DNA from: an uncultured Acidobacteriia bacterium
Lineage (GTDB): Bacteria > Acidobacteriota > Terriglobia > Bryobacterales > Bryobacteraceae
DNA length: 64,000 nt
Assembly (NCBI GenBank): GCA_903909435.1
Contig: CAIVVT010000072.1
Location: 1 to 64,000 of the forward strand
Direction of reading: 5' to 3'
Of the stretch, positions 8,660-17,642 are shown piece after piece. The position numbers and the translations under genes are program-made. A model generated the notes under the pieces. The model was not told where the DNA came from. It saw only the letters and a program-made list of their open reading frames with translations, and did no database searches. Position 1 is the first letter of the stretch, and each line of letters opens with the position of its first letter.

Positions 8660-9989
8660 TCAGTTCGAGTTGCGGGGCGGGCAGGTCGCCGGGGACGTAG
8701 GCGGCCAGGTTGCGCGCGCGCCCGATGGCCTCCCAGACCACGCCTGACTGGTTGAGGCTAAAGTACTGATAATTCAGCTTGACCGGGATGGATCCGGGCG
8801 GCTTCGGGACATGCGTCAGTCCGACCCCCGGCAAAGCCTGCCGCACCAGGTGTTCGATATGGCTGGCCGAGCAAACCTTCACCAGATAGGGGGTCTTGCC
8901 GATGAGTTCCGCTTCGCTCATCCCGGCGCTGATCGCCAGGTACATGCGCGTGTTGGTCAGGTACTTATCGTCGGCCAGCGCGGTCGCATAAATCGAGGGT
9001 TGCACCAGCTTCAACGGCAGTGAGATGCAGTTGGTGGGCACCACGGTCTCGAGCAACAAGCGCACAGTCTCATCCAATTGCGTGAAGCAATTGGAGAGAT
9101 CGTCATGGTCGTAGAGGGGCAAGTTCGAGGGGTGGACCTTGTTCGAGAAGGTGGTGAGGCAGCCCGCCAGCGAGAGCAGCGCGTCGAACAGGCGCTCGGG
9201 CTGGCCGCGGCGCGTTTCGAAGATGTGCTGAAGCTCGGGGAAGTGCGAATTGATGGTGTAGAGCAGCCAAAAGTTGGCAATGTCGGAAGCGCCAAAATCC
9301 GCGAGGCTCTGGTTCTTCTGGCGGCGCGACCCGCCCAACAGGCTGCTCTTGGCTGCCAGAATCTCGACAATCCGCCGCGCTATCGCGCACAAATAATCGC
9401 TGGCGGAAATGTCGAGCAGCGGCGGCACGAATTGAGGGTCGAGTTGCAGCGCTCCCGTAGCGGCCTTGCGCACCCGGGCCACCTGCAGGGCGGAACACTC
9501 CTGGCGCGAATCGGCGCCGGTCAGCAGGCGGTAGTTCTTCCTGGCCACCTGGACGGGCTTTTCCGCGAGTCCCGAATTCTCGTCCCGAACCATGATGGCC
9601 TCGGCCAGGTAGCGGGTATCCGCACGGCCATGGGCGGTGGACACGTTCAACCCGGGCAGGCGGTAGCTGGGGATGGCCAGAAAAATGTCGAGGGTGTCCT
9701 GGTCGGGCTCGAAACAGTCGAGCAGCGGCTTGGAGGCGGGAGCGGACTCGGAAACTGGAAAATCGAACAGCAAACCGTCGGGGAAGATGCCGGAGGCCGC
9801 GGAAAGCGAGAAGACGCCCTCGGCCAAAGTCTCCTGATCGATCTGCAGGTTCAGGAAGCCCCAAGGGTGGGAATTGAGCGATTCCAGACGAAATTGAAAA
9901 GAATCTTCGATGAAACGATCTTGCGATTGCAAGTGCTGCGGGCTGAGGGCCGTTCCCTTCATCCAGATCACCGGCTGCAGTTGCCTCAT
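8634..9989 (-). CDS. TssK-like (ImpJ family) protein, copy 2
   Basis: 451 residues, full TssK length. The N-terminal pattern is W-M-K-G-T-A-L-S-P-Q-H-L-Q, where copy 1 has W-x-E-G-M-x-L-x-P-H-H-F-Q. The C-terminal AAYVPGDLPAPQLEL matches copy 1 in position. It is transcribed away from tssB across a 168-base divergent region. Two TssK proteins in one cluster is unusual. It could be an alternative adaptor for a different membrane complex, or a structural pseudo-homologue. A full-length open frame argues against decay. Confidence 0.88.
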   Translation of the reverse strand: MRQLQPVIWMKGTALSPQHLQSQDRFIEDSFQFRLESLNSHPWGFLNLQIDQETLAEGVFSLSAASGIFPDGLLFDFPVSESAPASKPLLDCFEPDQDTLDIFLAIPSYRLPGLNVSTAHGRADTRYLAEAIMVRDENSGLAEKPVQVARKNYRLLTGADSRQECSALQVARVRKAATGALQLDPQFVPPLLDISASDYLCAIARRIVEILAAKSSLLGGSRRQKNQSLADFGASDIANFWLLYTINSHFPELQHIFETRRGQPERLFDALLSLAGCLTTFSNKVHPSNLPLYDHDDLSNCFTQLDETVRLLLETVVPTNCISLPLKLVQPSIYATALADDKYLTNTRMYLAISAGMSEAELIGKTPYLVKVCSASHIEHLVRQALPGVGLTHVPKPPGSIPVKLNYQYFSLNQSGVVWEAIGRARNLAAYVPGDLPAPQLELIILLPEAV

Positions 9990-10157
9990 GGGATTTCAAA
10001 CTAACAGAACGACGGGGAGAGCGCAAAGACTTCGACCAAAGCGACATGGCCGCAAGAAGGTGCCTTCTATACGCTTGCAGTTCGTGCTAGTATCCTCATA
10101 CACTGATGAGTCGTTGGTGCAAGTCTGGCTCATTTGACGATCGAGGAGGGATATCAG

Positions 10158-10676
10158 GTGGCAAAGCAAAGTACACAGCATAAGCTTGACCGCGTGCGCC
10201 CGCCGCGCGTCCACGTAACATACGACGTGGAAGTCGGCGATGCCATTGAACTCAAGGAACTCCCATTTGTGATGGGCGTTCTAGGCGATTTTACGGGGCA
10301 GCCCGAAGCCCCACTACCCAAACTTCGCGAACGCAAGTTCGTTGAAGTGACCCCAGACAATTTCGACAACGTGCTGGAAGGCATGAAGCCGCACCTGGCG
10401 TTCTCGGTCGAGAACAAGTTGAGCGACGATCCCAACGCCGGCCAACTCAAGGTTGATCTGCGCTTCAAGAGCATGGAGGACTTCGAGCCGGCGCAAGTAG
10501 CCCGGCAGATCAAGCCGCTCAAAGAGATGCTCGACCTGCGGACGAGGTTATCCGATCTCCGCGGCTCGCTCCAGGGCAACGATAAACTTGACGAGTTGCT
10601 GGTGGATGCCGTCAACAACACCGAGAAACTCGGGAAGCTGAAAGCTGAGCTGGAGACCCCGGGAGGCGAGAAATGA
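10158..10676 (+). CDS. tssB: TssB, T6SS contractile sheath small subunit
   Basis: 172 residues from GTG 10158, chosen because GAGGAGGG ends seven bases upstream; an ATG at 10134 would precede the ribosome site. The family hallmarks are an N-terminal RPPRVHVTYDVE stretch, then LPFVMGVLGDFTG (about residues 35-47) and an FDNVLEGM helix. TssB pairs with TssC to form the contractile sheath around the Hcp tube. The stop overlaps the tssC start as ATGA, implying translational coupling. This opens the main T6SS operon. Confidence 0.95.
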   Translation: MAKQSTQHKLDRVRPPRVHVTYDVEVGDAIELKELPFVMGVLGDFTGQPEAPLPKLRERKFVEVTPDNFDNVLEGMKPHLAFSVENKLSDDPNAGQLKVDLRFKSMEDFEPAQVARQIKPLKEMLDLRTRLSDLRGSLQGNDKLDELLVDAVNNTEKLGKLKAELETPGGEK

Positions 10677-12166
10677 GCGACGCGCAAAGCGCAATCCCGC
10701 AGAAACTGGCCGAGGAGCAGGTGCTGGAGCAGCCGGGCCTGCTGGACCAGATTGTCGATGAAGGGCGTCTGGGGCGCGACGTGGCAGCCCGGGAGCGCGG
10801 CAAGGACCTAGTCAAGGAATTTGTCACACAAGTTCTGGAAGGTTCGATGACCGTGTCGAAGGATGCGGAGGCGATGATCAACGCCCGCATCGCGCAGATC
10901 GACCACCTGATTTCGCTGCAGCTCAACGAAGTGCTGCACCACGCGGCCTTCCAGAAACTGGAAAGCACCTGGCGCGGGCTCAAGTTCCTGATGGATCAGA
11001 GCGAGACGGGCGAAGGCCTGAAGATCAAGATCTTCAACGCCACTAAGAAGGACCTGCTGCGCGACCTGCAGCGGGCAGCGGAGTTCGACCAGAGCACGCT
11101 GTTCAAGAAAGTTTACGAAGAAGAATTCGGGATTTTCGGCGGCGCTCCGTTTGCCGCGATGGTGGGCGACTACGAGTTCGGGCATGGCCCGGAAGATATC
11201 GAGTTGCTCGAGAAGATTTCGAATGTGGCGGCAGCGGCCCACGCGCCGTTTATCTCGGCGGCCTCGCCGGAGATGTTCAATCTGGACAGTTTCACCAGCC
11301 TGGACGCGCCGCGCGATCTGGCCAAGGTGTTCGACACCACCGAATACGCGAAGTGGAAGTCGTTCCGGCAGAGCGAAGATTCCCGCTACGTCGCACTGAC
11401 CGGCCCACGCGTGTTGATGCGGCTGCCGTACGGCAAAGCCACCAAGCCGGTGGAGGAGTTTGCCTACGAGGAAAAAGTCGATGGGTCCGACCACAACAAG
11501 TACCTGTGGGGCAATGCCGCGTTCGCGCTGGGTTCTAAGCTCACTGCGGCGTTCGCGTTGTACGGATGGTGCGCGGCGATTCGCGGAGTTGAAGGCGGCG
11601 GACTGGTGGAAGGCCTGCCGGTGCACAACTTCTACACCGACGAGGGCGACATCGCGATGAAGTGCCCGACCGAGGCGCCGATCACCGACCGTCGCGAAAA
11701 GGAACTGGCCGACCTCGGATTCGCTCCGTTGGTGCACTGCAAGGGCACCGACTACGCGGCGTTTTTCAGCGTTCAGTCCTGTCAGAAGCCAAAAGTGTTC
11801 GACAACGAAGCGGCTAACGCGAACGCGCGCCTGTCTTCGCAACTGCCTTACATCCTGGCGGTCTCCCGCTTCGCGCATTACCTGAAGGCGATGATGCGGG
11901 ACAAGATCGGAAGCTTCACTTCGCGTAGTGAGTGCGAACGCTGGCTCAACCAGTGGATCACGAACTACGTTACGCCGGACGACAGCGCTTCGGCCTCCGT
12001 CAAAGCTTCGCATCCGCTTCGCGAAGCGCGCATCGAAGTGATGGAAGTTGCGGGAAAACCTGGGGTATACCGCGCGGTTGCGTTCATGCGGCCGCACTTC
12101 CAGCTCGATGAATTGTCCGTTTCCCTGCGCCTGGTGGCAGAGTTGCCGGCCTCGGCGCGTAAGTAA
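10673..12166 (+). CDS. tssC: TssC, T6SS contractile sheath large subunit
   Basis: 497 residues, normal for TssC (VipB/ImpC). Recognisable features are the ESTWRGLKFL helix (about residue 100), the IFGGAPFAAMVGDYEFGHG segment (about 153-171) and the C-terminal region with the VEVAGKPGVY-like element and ending in the conserved LRLVAELP. It forms the outer sheath with TssB and is dismantled by ClpV. The ATG overlaps the tssB stop by four bases. Confidence 0.96.
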   Translation: MSDAQSAIPQKLAEEQVLEQPGLLDQIVDEGRLGRDVAARERGKDLVKEFVTQVLEGSMTVSKDAEAMINARIAQIDHLISLQLNEVLHHAAFQKLESTWRGLKFLMDQSETGEGLKIKIFNATKKDLLRDLQRAAEFDQSTLFKKVYEEEFGIFGGAPFAAMVGDYEFGHGPEDIELLEKISNVAAAAHAPFISAASPEMFNLDSFTSLDAPRDLAKVFDTTEYAKWKSFRQSEDSRYVALTGPRVLMRLPYGKATKPVEEFAYEEKVDGSDHNKYLWGNAAFALGSKLTAAFALYGWCAAIRGVEGGGLVEGLPVHNFYTDEGDIAMKCPTEAPITDRREKELADLGFAPLVHCKGTDYAAFFSVQSCQKPKVFDNEAANANARLSSQLPYILAVSRFAHYLKAMMRDKIGSFTSRSECERWLNQWITNYVTPDDSASASVKASHPLREARIEVMEVAGKPGVYRAVAFMRPHFQLDELSVSLRLVAELPASARK

Positions 12167-12254
12167 AACCAGCCTTCGAGAGGCCGGTGCGGATGCAAGC
12201 CGGCCATTCGATTGATCGGAGTAATATCCAAGCAGTTCAAGGAGGAAGACGAGT

Positions 12255-12731
12255 ATGGCTGTTGACTATTTTCTGAAGATTGATGGCATCGAAGGCGAGA
12301 GCCAGGACAAAGCCCACAAGAACGAGATCCAGCTTCAAAGCTGGTCCTGGGGCGAGACCCAGACCGGGACTTTTGGAGTGGGCGGCGGCGGCGGCGCAGG
12401 CAAAGTGAACATGCAGGATTTCCACTTTGTGATGGACGTCAACAAGGCTACGCCGAAGCTGATCCTGGCGTGCGCCAGTGGCGATCACATCAAGAAAGCC
12501 ACGCTGACCTGTCGTAAAGCCGGCAAGACCCAGCAGGAGTTCCTGATCTACAATTTCTCGGACGTGCTGGTTTCGTCCTACCAGACCGGGGGCCATCACG
12601 AGATCCCCACTGAGCAGGTGTCGCTGAACTACACGAAGATGGAAGTCGAGTACAAGGCGCAGAAAGCTGACGGCACGCTCGACGGGCCGATCAAGGCAGG
12701 CTGGGATCTGAAGCAAAACGTGAAAGTCTAG
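12255..12731 (+). CDS. hcp: Hcp (TssD), T6SS tube protein
   Basis: 158 residues, of Hcp size. It starts with DYFLKIDGIEGES, followed by the conserved HKNEIQLQSWSWG, and ends with the typical beta-barrel strands around YTKMEVEYKAQ. Hcp hexamers stack into the tube expelled by sheath contraction and can carry effectors in the lumen. A strong AAGGAGGAAG ribosome site precedes the ATG. A small hairpin (GGCCGG 12182-12187 with CCGGCC 12200-12205) lies between tssC and hcp and could uncouple hcp expression from that of the sheath. Confidence 0.96.
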   Translation: MAVDYFLKIDGIEGESQDKAHKNEIQLQSWSWGETQTGTFGVGGGGGAGKVNMQDFHFVMDVNKATPKLILACASGDHIKKATLTCRKAGKTQQEFLIYNFSDVLVSSYQTGGHHEIPTEQVSLNYTKMEVEYKAQKADGTLDGPIKAGWDLKQNVKV

Positions 12732-12756
12732 GCGGCTTGGAGGAGACGCCTTTACA

Positions 12757-13482
12757 ATGACAGCCACCGACCTGTTCAAGGCGGGGCGACTGGATGAGGC
12801 AGTGCAGGCGCTTGGGGTCGAATTGCGGAGCAATCCGACCGACACCAAGCGCCGCACTTTCCTTTTCGAGTTGCTCTGCTTTAGCGGCGAGTACGACCGC
12901 GCCGAGAAGCAACTGGATATTCTGGCGGACTCAAACAAAGAGGCTGCCATGGGTTCATTACTGTATCGCTCCGCCCTGCAAGCGGAACGAACCCGTCGCC
13001 GGATGTTCGAAAGCGGCGATTTTCCGCATGGCGACGCGCCCCCGGTGGGTGGGGAATTGAACGATCAGGCGATCGAGTCCCTGGAGGACGCTGATCCGCG
13101 ACTGGGTGCGCGCCTGGAAGTCTACGCGGCGGGAGCGTACCTGTGGATTCCGTACGAACACATCGCCTCGGTAGAGATCCAGCCTCCAACCCGGTTGCGC
13201 GATTTGCTGTGGATTCCCGCAATGCTGCACACGTCCCCGGCATTCAAGGGCCGCGAACTAGGCGAGGTGCTGCTGCCGGTGCTCACGCCGCTGGCATTCA
13301 AGCATCCCGACCCGGATGTCCGCCTGGGCAGGCAGACGCTGTGGCAGGAATCGGCGGATGGCTTCGCACTCCCGGCCGGCCAGAAGATGTTTTTGGCGGA
13401 CGATGAAGAGTATCCCATCCTGGAAGTTCGAAGCTTGCAATTCAGTTCTCCGCAGCCTGCGGAGGACGATCAGCAAGCCTGA
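12757..13482 (+). CDS. tagJ: TagJ (ImpE family) T6SS accessory protein
   Basis: 241 residues of the ImpE family. The N-terminal half is a TPR-like helical region (residues 1-70, with LFKAGRLDEAVQAL and FLFELLCFSGEYDRAEKQLD); the C-terminal half is an alpha/beta domain with YLWIPYEHI (about 128-136). In Pseudomonas H1-T6SS TagJ binds the ClpV N-domain and TssB and modulates sheath recycling. Its presence implies an alternative ClpV-sheath contact here. It sits six bases upstream of tssA in the same operon. Confidence 0.9.
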   Translation: MTATDLFKAGRLDEAVQALGVELRSNPTDTKRRTFLFELLCFSGEYDRAEKQLDILADSNKEAAMGSLLYRSALQAERTRRRMFESGDFPHGDAPPVGGELNDQAIESLEDADPRLGARLEVYAAGAYLWIPYEHIASVEIQPPTRLRDLLWIPAMLHTSPAFKGRELGEVLLPVLTPLAFKHPDPDVRLGRQTLWQESADGFALPAGQKMFLADDEEYPILEVRSLQFSSPQPAEDDQQA

Positions 13483-13487
13483 CAATC

Positions 13488-15308
13488 ATGCCTCTTCGCG
13501 ACGATCTCCTCAATCCCATTCCCGGGGCCAACCCGTGCGGCGAGAACCTGCGCTACGCGCCGATTTACGACAAGATTAAGGAGGCCCGGCGCGAGGACGA
13601 CGATGCCCCGCAGGGCGACTGGCAGAGGGAACGCAAGACCGCCGATTATCAAACCGTCATCAAACTGAGCGGCGAAGCGCTGGCCAACAAGAGCAAGGAC
13701 CTGCAGTTGGCCGTATGGCTGACCGAGGCGATGCTCAAGCAGGAGGGCTTCAGCGGCTTCCGTGCGGGCTTCAACCTCATTCAGCAGCTGATCGAGAACT
13801 TCTGGGACGGGTTGTATCCCGAACTGGAGGACGGCGACGCGGGGCTGCGCGCCGTTCCTCTGGAGTGGTTGGGAAGCCGCATGGACCTGGCGCTGCGGCG
13901 GACGCCGATTACGCGCAAGGGCCTGGGCTGGCTGAAATACAAAGAAGCGCTCAGCGTTGGTTACGAGACGGACGCCGACACGGAAGCCAAGGCGGAAAAC
14001 AGGGCCGCCGCAATAGCCGACGGCAAGCTGACGAGCGAGGAATGGGATGTAGCGTTCGCGTCCACTTCCAAAGAGTATTACGTCGCGCTGGAAGCCGAGC
14101 TTGATGGAATCCTCGAAACCATCGAGACGATTGGCCCGCTCTGCGAAGAGAAGTTCGAAGACGACCCGCCCTCGTTCAGCCCGCTGCGCAACACGATTGA
14201 GGAGGTCCGCCACACCGTTCACGCTCTGCTGCAGAAGAAGCGCGAACTGTACCCTGATGCGGTGACGGCGGACGTCGAAGAGGATCAGGGCGCGGTTGAG
14301 GAATCAGCCGATGAACCGGAAGCGGCCGAGGCGCGACCGGCTGCGTCGAGCAGACCCAAGCCGCGCGGTGGTGCATTGGCGGCGGAGCCCGTGGACAGCG
14401 CGGACGCGTGCGAGCGGGTCGCTTCGGCGGCACGGTTCCTGCGCGCGGAGAATGCGTACAGCCCTGTGCCCTACCTGCTGCTACGGGCGCTGCGCTGGGG
14501 TGAGTTGCGCGCGGCGGGTTCCACCTTGGATCAGTCGCTGCTGGAGCCGCCTCCCACCGAGGTTCGCCAGTCGTCGAAGCAACTGGCAATGGAATCGGAA
14601 TGGCAACAGGTGCTGGACGTCATCGAGTCGGCCATGAGCCTGCCCTGTGGCCGGGGCTGGCTGGACGCGCAGCGCTATGCGGTGCGCGCGGCGACGGAAC
14701 TCGGTTACGAACAGGTTGCCGCTGCGATTCGCTCCGAACTCAACGCGTTGCTGCTGGACTATCCGGACTTGCCTGAAGCCACGTTGATGGACGATACGCC
14801 AACAGCCAATCAGGAGACCAGGAACTGGCTGAAAGAGATTGCCCCCGCCGCGGCCAGTGCCGGCGATATGGGGTACCAGCAGCCGGCGGAAGACGAGATC
14901 GACGGCGGTTCCAGCGCCGAAAGTGGCGCGGACAAGCCGGCAGACGCATACGAGCTCGCGAAGGACGCACTCAGCGAACGCCGCGGAGACGACGCGCTGG
15001 AGATCCTGTTCAATGCGGCGGAAGTCGAAAGGTCGGGCCGTGGCCGCTTCCAACGCCGGCTCCAACTGGCCGAGGTCTGCCTGGCGGCCGGGAATGCCCG
15101 AATCGCGCAACCCGTGCTGGAACATCTGGCCTCCGAAATCGACGGCCACGCGCTGGAAGGCTGGGAGTCGGCAACGCTTCTGGCGCGCGTATTCGCATTG
15201 ATGTACAAGTGTCTGGACCAGCTGGGCGCGGACGAGGAAGCGAAGCAGAAGGTTTACGACCGCGTCTGCCGACTGGATGCCAGGCAGGCGCTTGCCTGCG
15301 CCAGGTAG
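13488..15308 (+). CDS. tssA: TssA (ImpA family) T6SS sheath-assembly protein
   Basis: 606 residues, the long form. The ImpA_N domain is visible at about residues 5-130, starting with LLNPIPGANPCGENLRY and including ENFWDGLYPELEDG and LEWLGS. A charged linker (about 260-300) leads to a helical C-terminal region. TssA rings sit at the baseplate or cap the growing sheath to control polymerisation. The length and C-terminal region resemble the ImpA forms other than the E. coli TssA1 type; which subclass is not clear from reading alone. Confidence 0.9.
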   Translation: MPLRDDLLNPIPGANPCGENLRYAPIYDKIKEARREDDDAPQGDWQRERKTADYQTVIKLSGEALANKSKDLQLAVWLTEAMLKQEGFSGFRAGFNLIQQLIENFWDGLYPELEDGDAGLRAVPLEWLGSRMDLALRRTPITRKGLGWLKYKEALSVGYETDADTEAKAENRAAAIADGKLTSEEWDVAFASTSKEYYVALEAELDGILETIETIGPLCEEKFEDDPPSFSPLRNTIEEVRHTVHALLQKKRELYPDAVTADVEEDQGAVEESADEPEAAEARPAASSRPKPRGGALAAEPVDSADACERVASAARFLRAENAYSPVPYLLLRALRWGELRAAGSTLDQSLLEPPPTEVRQSSKQLAMESEWQQVLDVIESAMSLPCGRGWLDAQRYAVRAATELGYEQVAAAIRSELNALLLDYPDLPEATLMDDTPTANQETRNWLKEIAPAAASAGDMGYQQPAEDEIDGGSSAESGADKPADAYELAKDALSERRGDDALEILFNAAEVERSGRGRFQRRLQLAEVCLAAGNARIAQPVLEHLASEIDGHALEGWESATLLARVFALMYKCLDQLGADEEAKQKVYDRVCRLDARQALACAR

Positions 15309-15311
15309 CCC

Positions 15312-15800
15312 ATGGCCAGACCGGATGCCGACATTAACGTCACGCCTTCACTGCTCGACCGGCTGATCGACCTGGAGCCGGCGAACTCGACCGATCCACC
15401 CTCGACGCGCAGCCAATCCGTACGCCAGCTCAAACTCTCCCTACGCCGCGACCTGGAGTGGCTGCTCAACACGCGCCGCATCCCGGAACTGGCGCCGGAA
15501 GCATACGATTTGGTCGGCCACTCGCTGTACCACTACGGGCTCCCCGACGTCACATCGCTGTCCCTGAACTCGCCGCGCGACAAGGGCCGACTGTTGCGCA
15601 CGATCGAGCAATCGCTGGCGGACTTCGAACCGCGCCTGCAGAACGTCCGCGTGCGGGCCGTGGAAGATGGCAGCGGCGGGCCGCGCGTTTTGCGTTTCCA
15701 GATTGAGGGGCTCTTGAAAATGGATCCGGCGCCCGAGCAGATCTTCTTCGATACGATTCTGCAACTGAGTACGGGCGATTGCCAGGTGAAGGTCGAATAG
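15312..15800 (+). CDS. tssE: TssE (gp25-like) T6SS baseplate protein
   Basis: 162 residues with the gp25-like fold signature: SLLDRLIDLEP near the start, the LRRDLEWLLNTRR core (about 53-65), YGLPD followed by SLSLNSPRDKGRL, and IEQSLADFEPRL. TssE is the wedge protein that initiates sheath polymerisation in the baseplate. Its start lies three bases after the tssA stop, and its stop is directly followed by the GTG of tssF. Confidence 0.93.
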   Translation: MARPDADINVTPSLLDRLIDLEPANSTDPPSTRSQSVRQLKLSLRRDLEWLLNTRRIPELAPEAYDLVGHSLYHYGLPDVTSLSLNSPRDKGRLLRTIEQSLADFEPRLQNVRVRAVEDGSGGPRVLRFQIEGLLKMDPAPEQIFFDTILQLSTGDCQVKVE

Positions 15801-17642
15801 GTGCGCGACGAACTACTACAGTATTACGAGCGCGAGCTGACATTCCTGCGCCAGATGGGCGTGCAGTTCGCCGAGCAGCACCCGAAAATTGCCTCGCGCC
15901 TGAATCTTGAAGCCCACCAGTGCGAGGATCCGCACGTCGAGCGATTGCTGGAGTCCTTCGCCTTTCTCGCGGCCCGCGTCCACCTGAAGATCGACGACGA
16001 GTTTCCCGAAGTCACCGAGGCGCTGCTCAGCATTGTTTACCCGCACTTCATCCGGCCCGTCCCGTCGATGACCGTGGTTGAATTCCAAGTGCGGCCCGAG
16101 CAGGCGCAAATCGGCACGGGACTCAAAATCGAGCGTGGGAGCATGCTCTACTCGCGTCCCGTGGCTGGGGTTCCCTGCAAGTTCCGCACGTGTTACGACA
16201 CCACCGTCTGGCCGCTTACCGTGCAAGCGGCGGAGTGGAAGACGCCCGACCGCCTGGCGACGCCTATCCGGGCGGCCGATTCCGTGGCCGCGCTGCGCGT
16301 CGAATTGCAGTGCTGGCCCGGCCTGGCTTTTGACAAGCTGAACCTGAGCACGCTGCGGTTCTTCCTGAATGGCGAAAGCAGCACGATCCACACGCTGTAC
16401 GAACTGTTGTGCAGCCGCTGCACCCAGATCCTGTTGCGCGACCCGACTCCGGGCTCGCGCGTCCGTCCGCTGACCTTGCGTCCCGATGCTCTGCGGCCGG
16501 TGGGCTTCGAAGACGACGACGCCATGCTACCGTACCCGCGCCGGTCGTTCGCGGGCTACCGGCTGCTGCACGAGTACTTCACGTTTCCAGACAAGTTCTT
16601 CTTCCTGGATCTCGGCGGCCTCGACGGGCTCACCTCCGTGGGTTTCAAGGACCGCCTGGAGATTGTCTTCCTGATCGCGCCGTTCGAATTGACCGAGCGC
16701 CGGCAGGCTCTGGAACTGGGCGTCTCGGCTAAGACCATGCGGCTGGGCTGCACGCCCGCAGTCAATCTGTTCAAGCAAACGGCGGAGCCAATCCTGGTCT
16801 CGCAACGGCGTTTCGAATACCCCATCGTGCCGGACACCCGGCGCCCGAACGCGCTGGAAGTGCATTCCGTGGACGAGGTGGTGAGTATCCGCACCGGCAC
16901 GCAGGAACTGATTCGATTTGAGCCGTTCTACTCGTACCGGCATGCATCGCTGCGCGCCAGTGGCCAAGCCTTCTGGATGGCCTCGCGACGGCCCTCGGTG
17001 CGGAGGGATGACGGCGGCAGCGAGTTATTCCTGTCGCTGGTGGACTTGGCCCAGCGGCCCGTGGAACCGGACGTGGACAGCCTGACCGTGCGGCTGACCT
17101 GCACCAACCGCGATCTTCCGGCCCGGCTCCCGTTCGGCAATGCGGCGGGTGATTTCGAACTGGAGGGCGGAGCGCCTGTACAGGCCATCATCGCGCTGCG
17201 CAAGCCGACGCCCGCCTATCGCCCGCCCACCGGCAAGAGCGCATTCTGGCGCCTGATTTCGCATCTCTCGCTCAACTACCTGTCGCTGGTGGACGAAGGG
17301 CGAGAGGCCCTGCAAGAGATTCTCAAGCTCTACAATTTCACGGATTCCACGTATTCCCAGAAGCAGATTGAAGGCATCACCGCGGTTTCGGCCCGCAAGC
17401 AGTTTGCGCGGGTCAACTCCGAGAACGGCATCACCTTCGCCCGCGGCACGCGCGTGGATATTGATTTGGACGAGGAGAATTTCGTAGGCGGCGGGGTCTA
17501 TCTATTCGCCTCCGTGCTAGAACATTTCCTGGGCCTGTATGTTACGCTCAACAGCTTCAGTCAACTGAGCGTGACAACGCGCCAGAGGAAGGAGGTGCTG
17601 AAACTATGGCCACCCAGGGCGGGCCGCCGCATCCTCCTCTAG
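15801..17642 (+). CDS. tssF: TssF T6SS baseplate protein
   Basis: 613 residues, the normal TssF (ImpG/VasA) size. It starts at GTG 15801, immediately after the tssE stop. Family features are YYERELTFLRQMGVQFAEQHP at the start, SFAFLAARVHLKIDDEFPE (about 52-70), PHFIRPVPSM and, near the C-terminus, the FARGTRVDIDLDEENFVGGG segment with LFASVLEHFLG. TssF and TssG form the baseplate wedge. The last 37 bases overlap tssG. Confidence 0.95.
   Translation: MRDELLQYYERELTFLRQMGVQFAEQHPKIASRLNLEAHQCEDPHVERLLESFAFLAARVHLKIDDEFPEVTEALLSIVYPHFIRPVPSMTVVEFQVRPEQAQIGTGLKIERGSMLYSRPVAGVPCKFRTCYDTTVWPLTVQAAEWKTPDRLATPIRAADSVAALRVELQCWPGLAFDKLNLSTLRFFLNGESSTIHTLYELLCSRCTQILLRDPTPGSRVRPLTLRPDALRPVGFEDDDAMLPYPRRSFAGYRLLHEYFTFPDKFFFLDLGGLDGLTSVGFKDRLEIVFLIAPFELTERRQALELGVSAKTMRLGCTPAVNLFKQTAEPILVSQRRFEYPIVPDTRRPNALEVHSVDEVVSIRTGTQELIRFEPFYSYRHASLRASGQAFWMASRRPSVRRDDGGSELFLSLVDLAQRPVEPDVDSLTVRLTCTNRDLPARLPFGNAAGDFELEGGAPVQAIIALRKPTPAYRPPTGKSAFWRLISHLSLNYLSLVDEGREALQEILKLYNFTDSTYSQKQIEGITAVSARKQFARVNSENGITFARGTRVDIDLDEENFVGGGVYLFASVLEHFLGLYVTLNSFSQLSVTTRQRKEVLKLWPPRAGRRILL

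Noticed and set aside
10111-10130. GG-N10-GC pattern before tssB (GG 10116-10117, GC 10128-10129) resembling a sigma-54 promoter
   Set aside because: The -24 half reads TGGTGC, not TGGCAC, and the -12 half lacks TTGC. In high-GC DNA this pattern arises often by chance.
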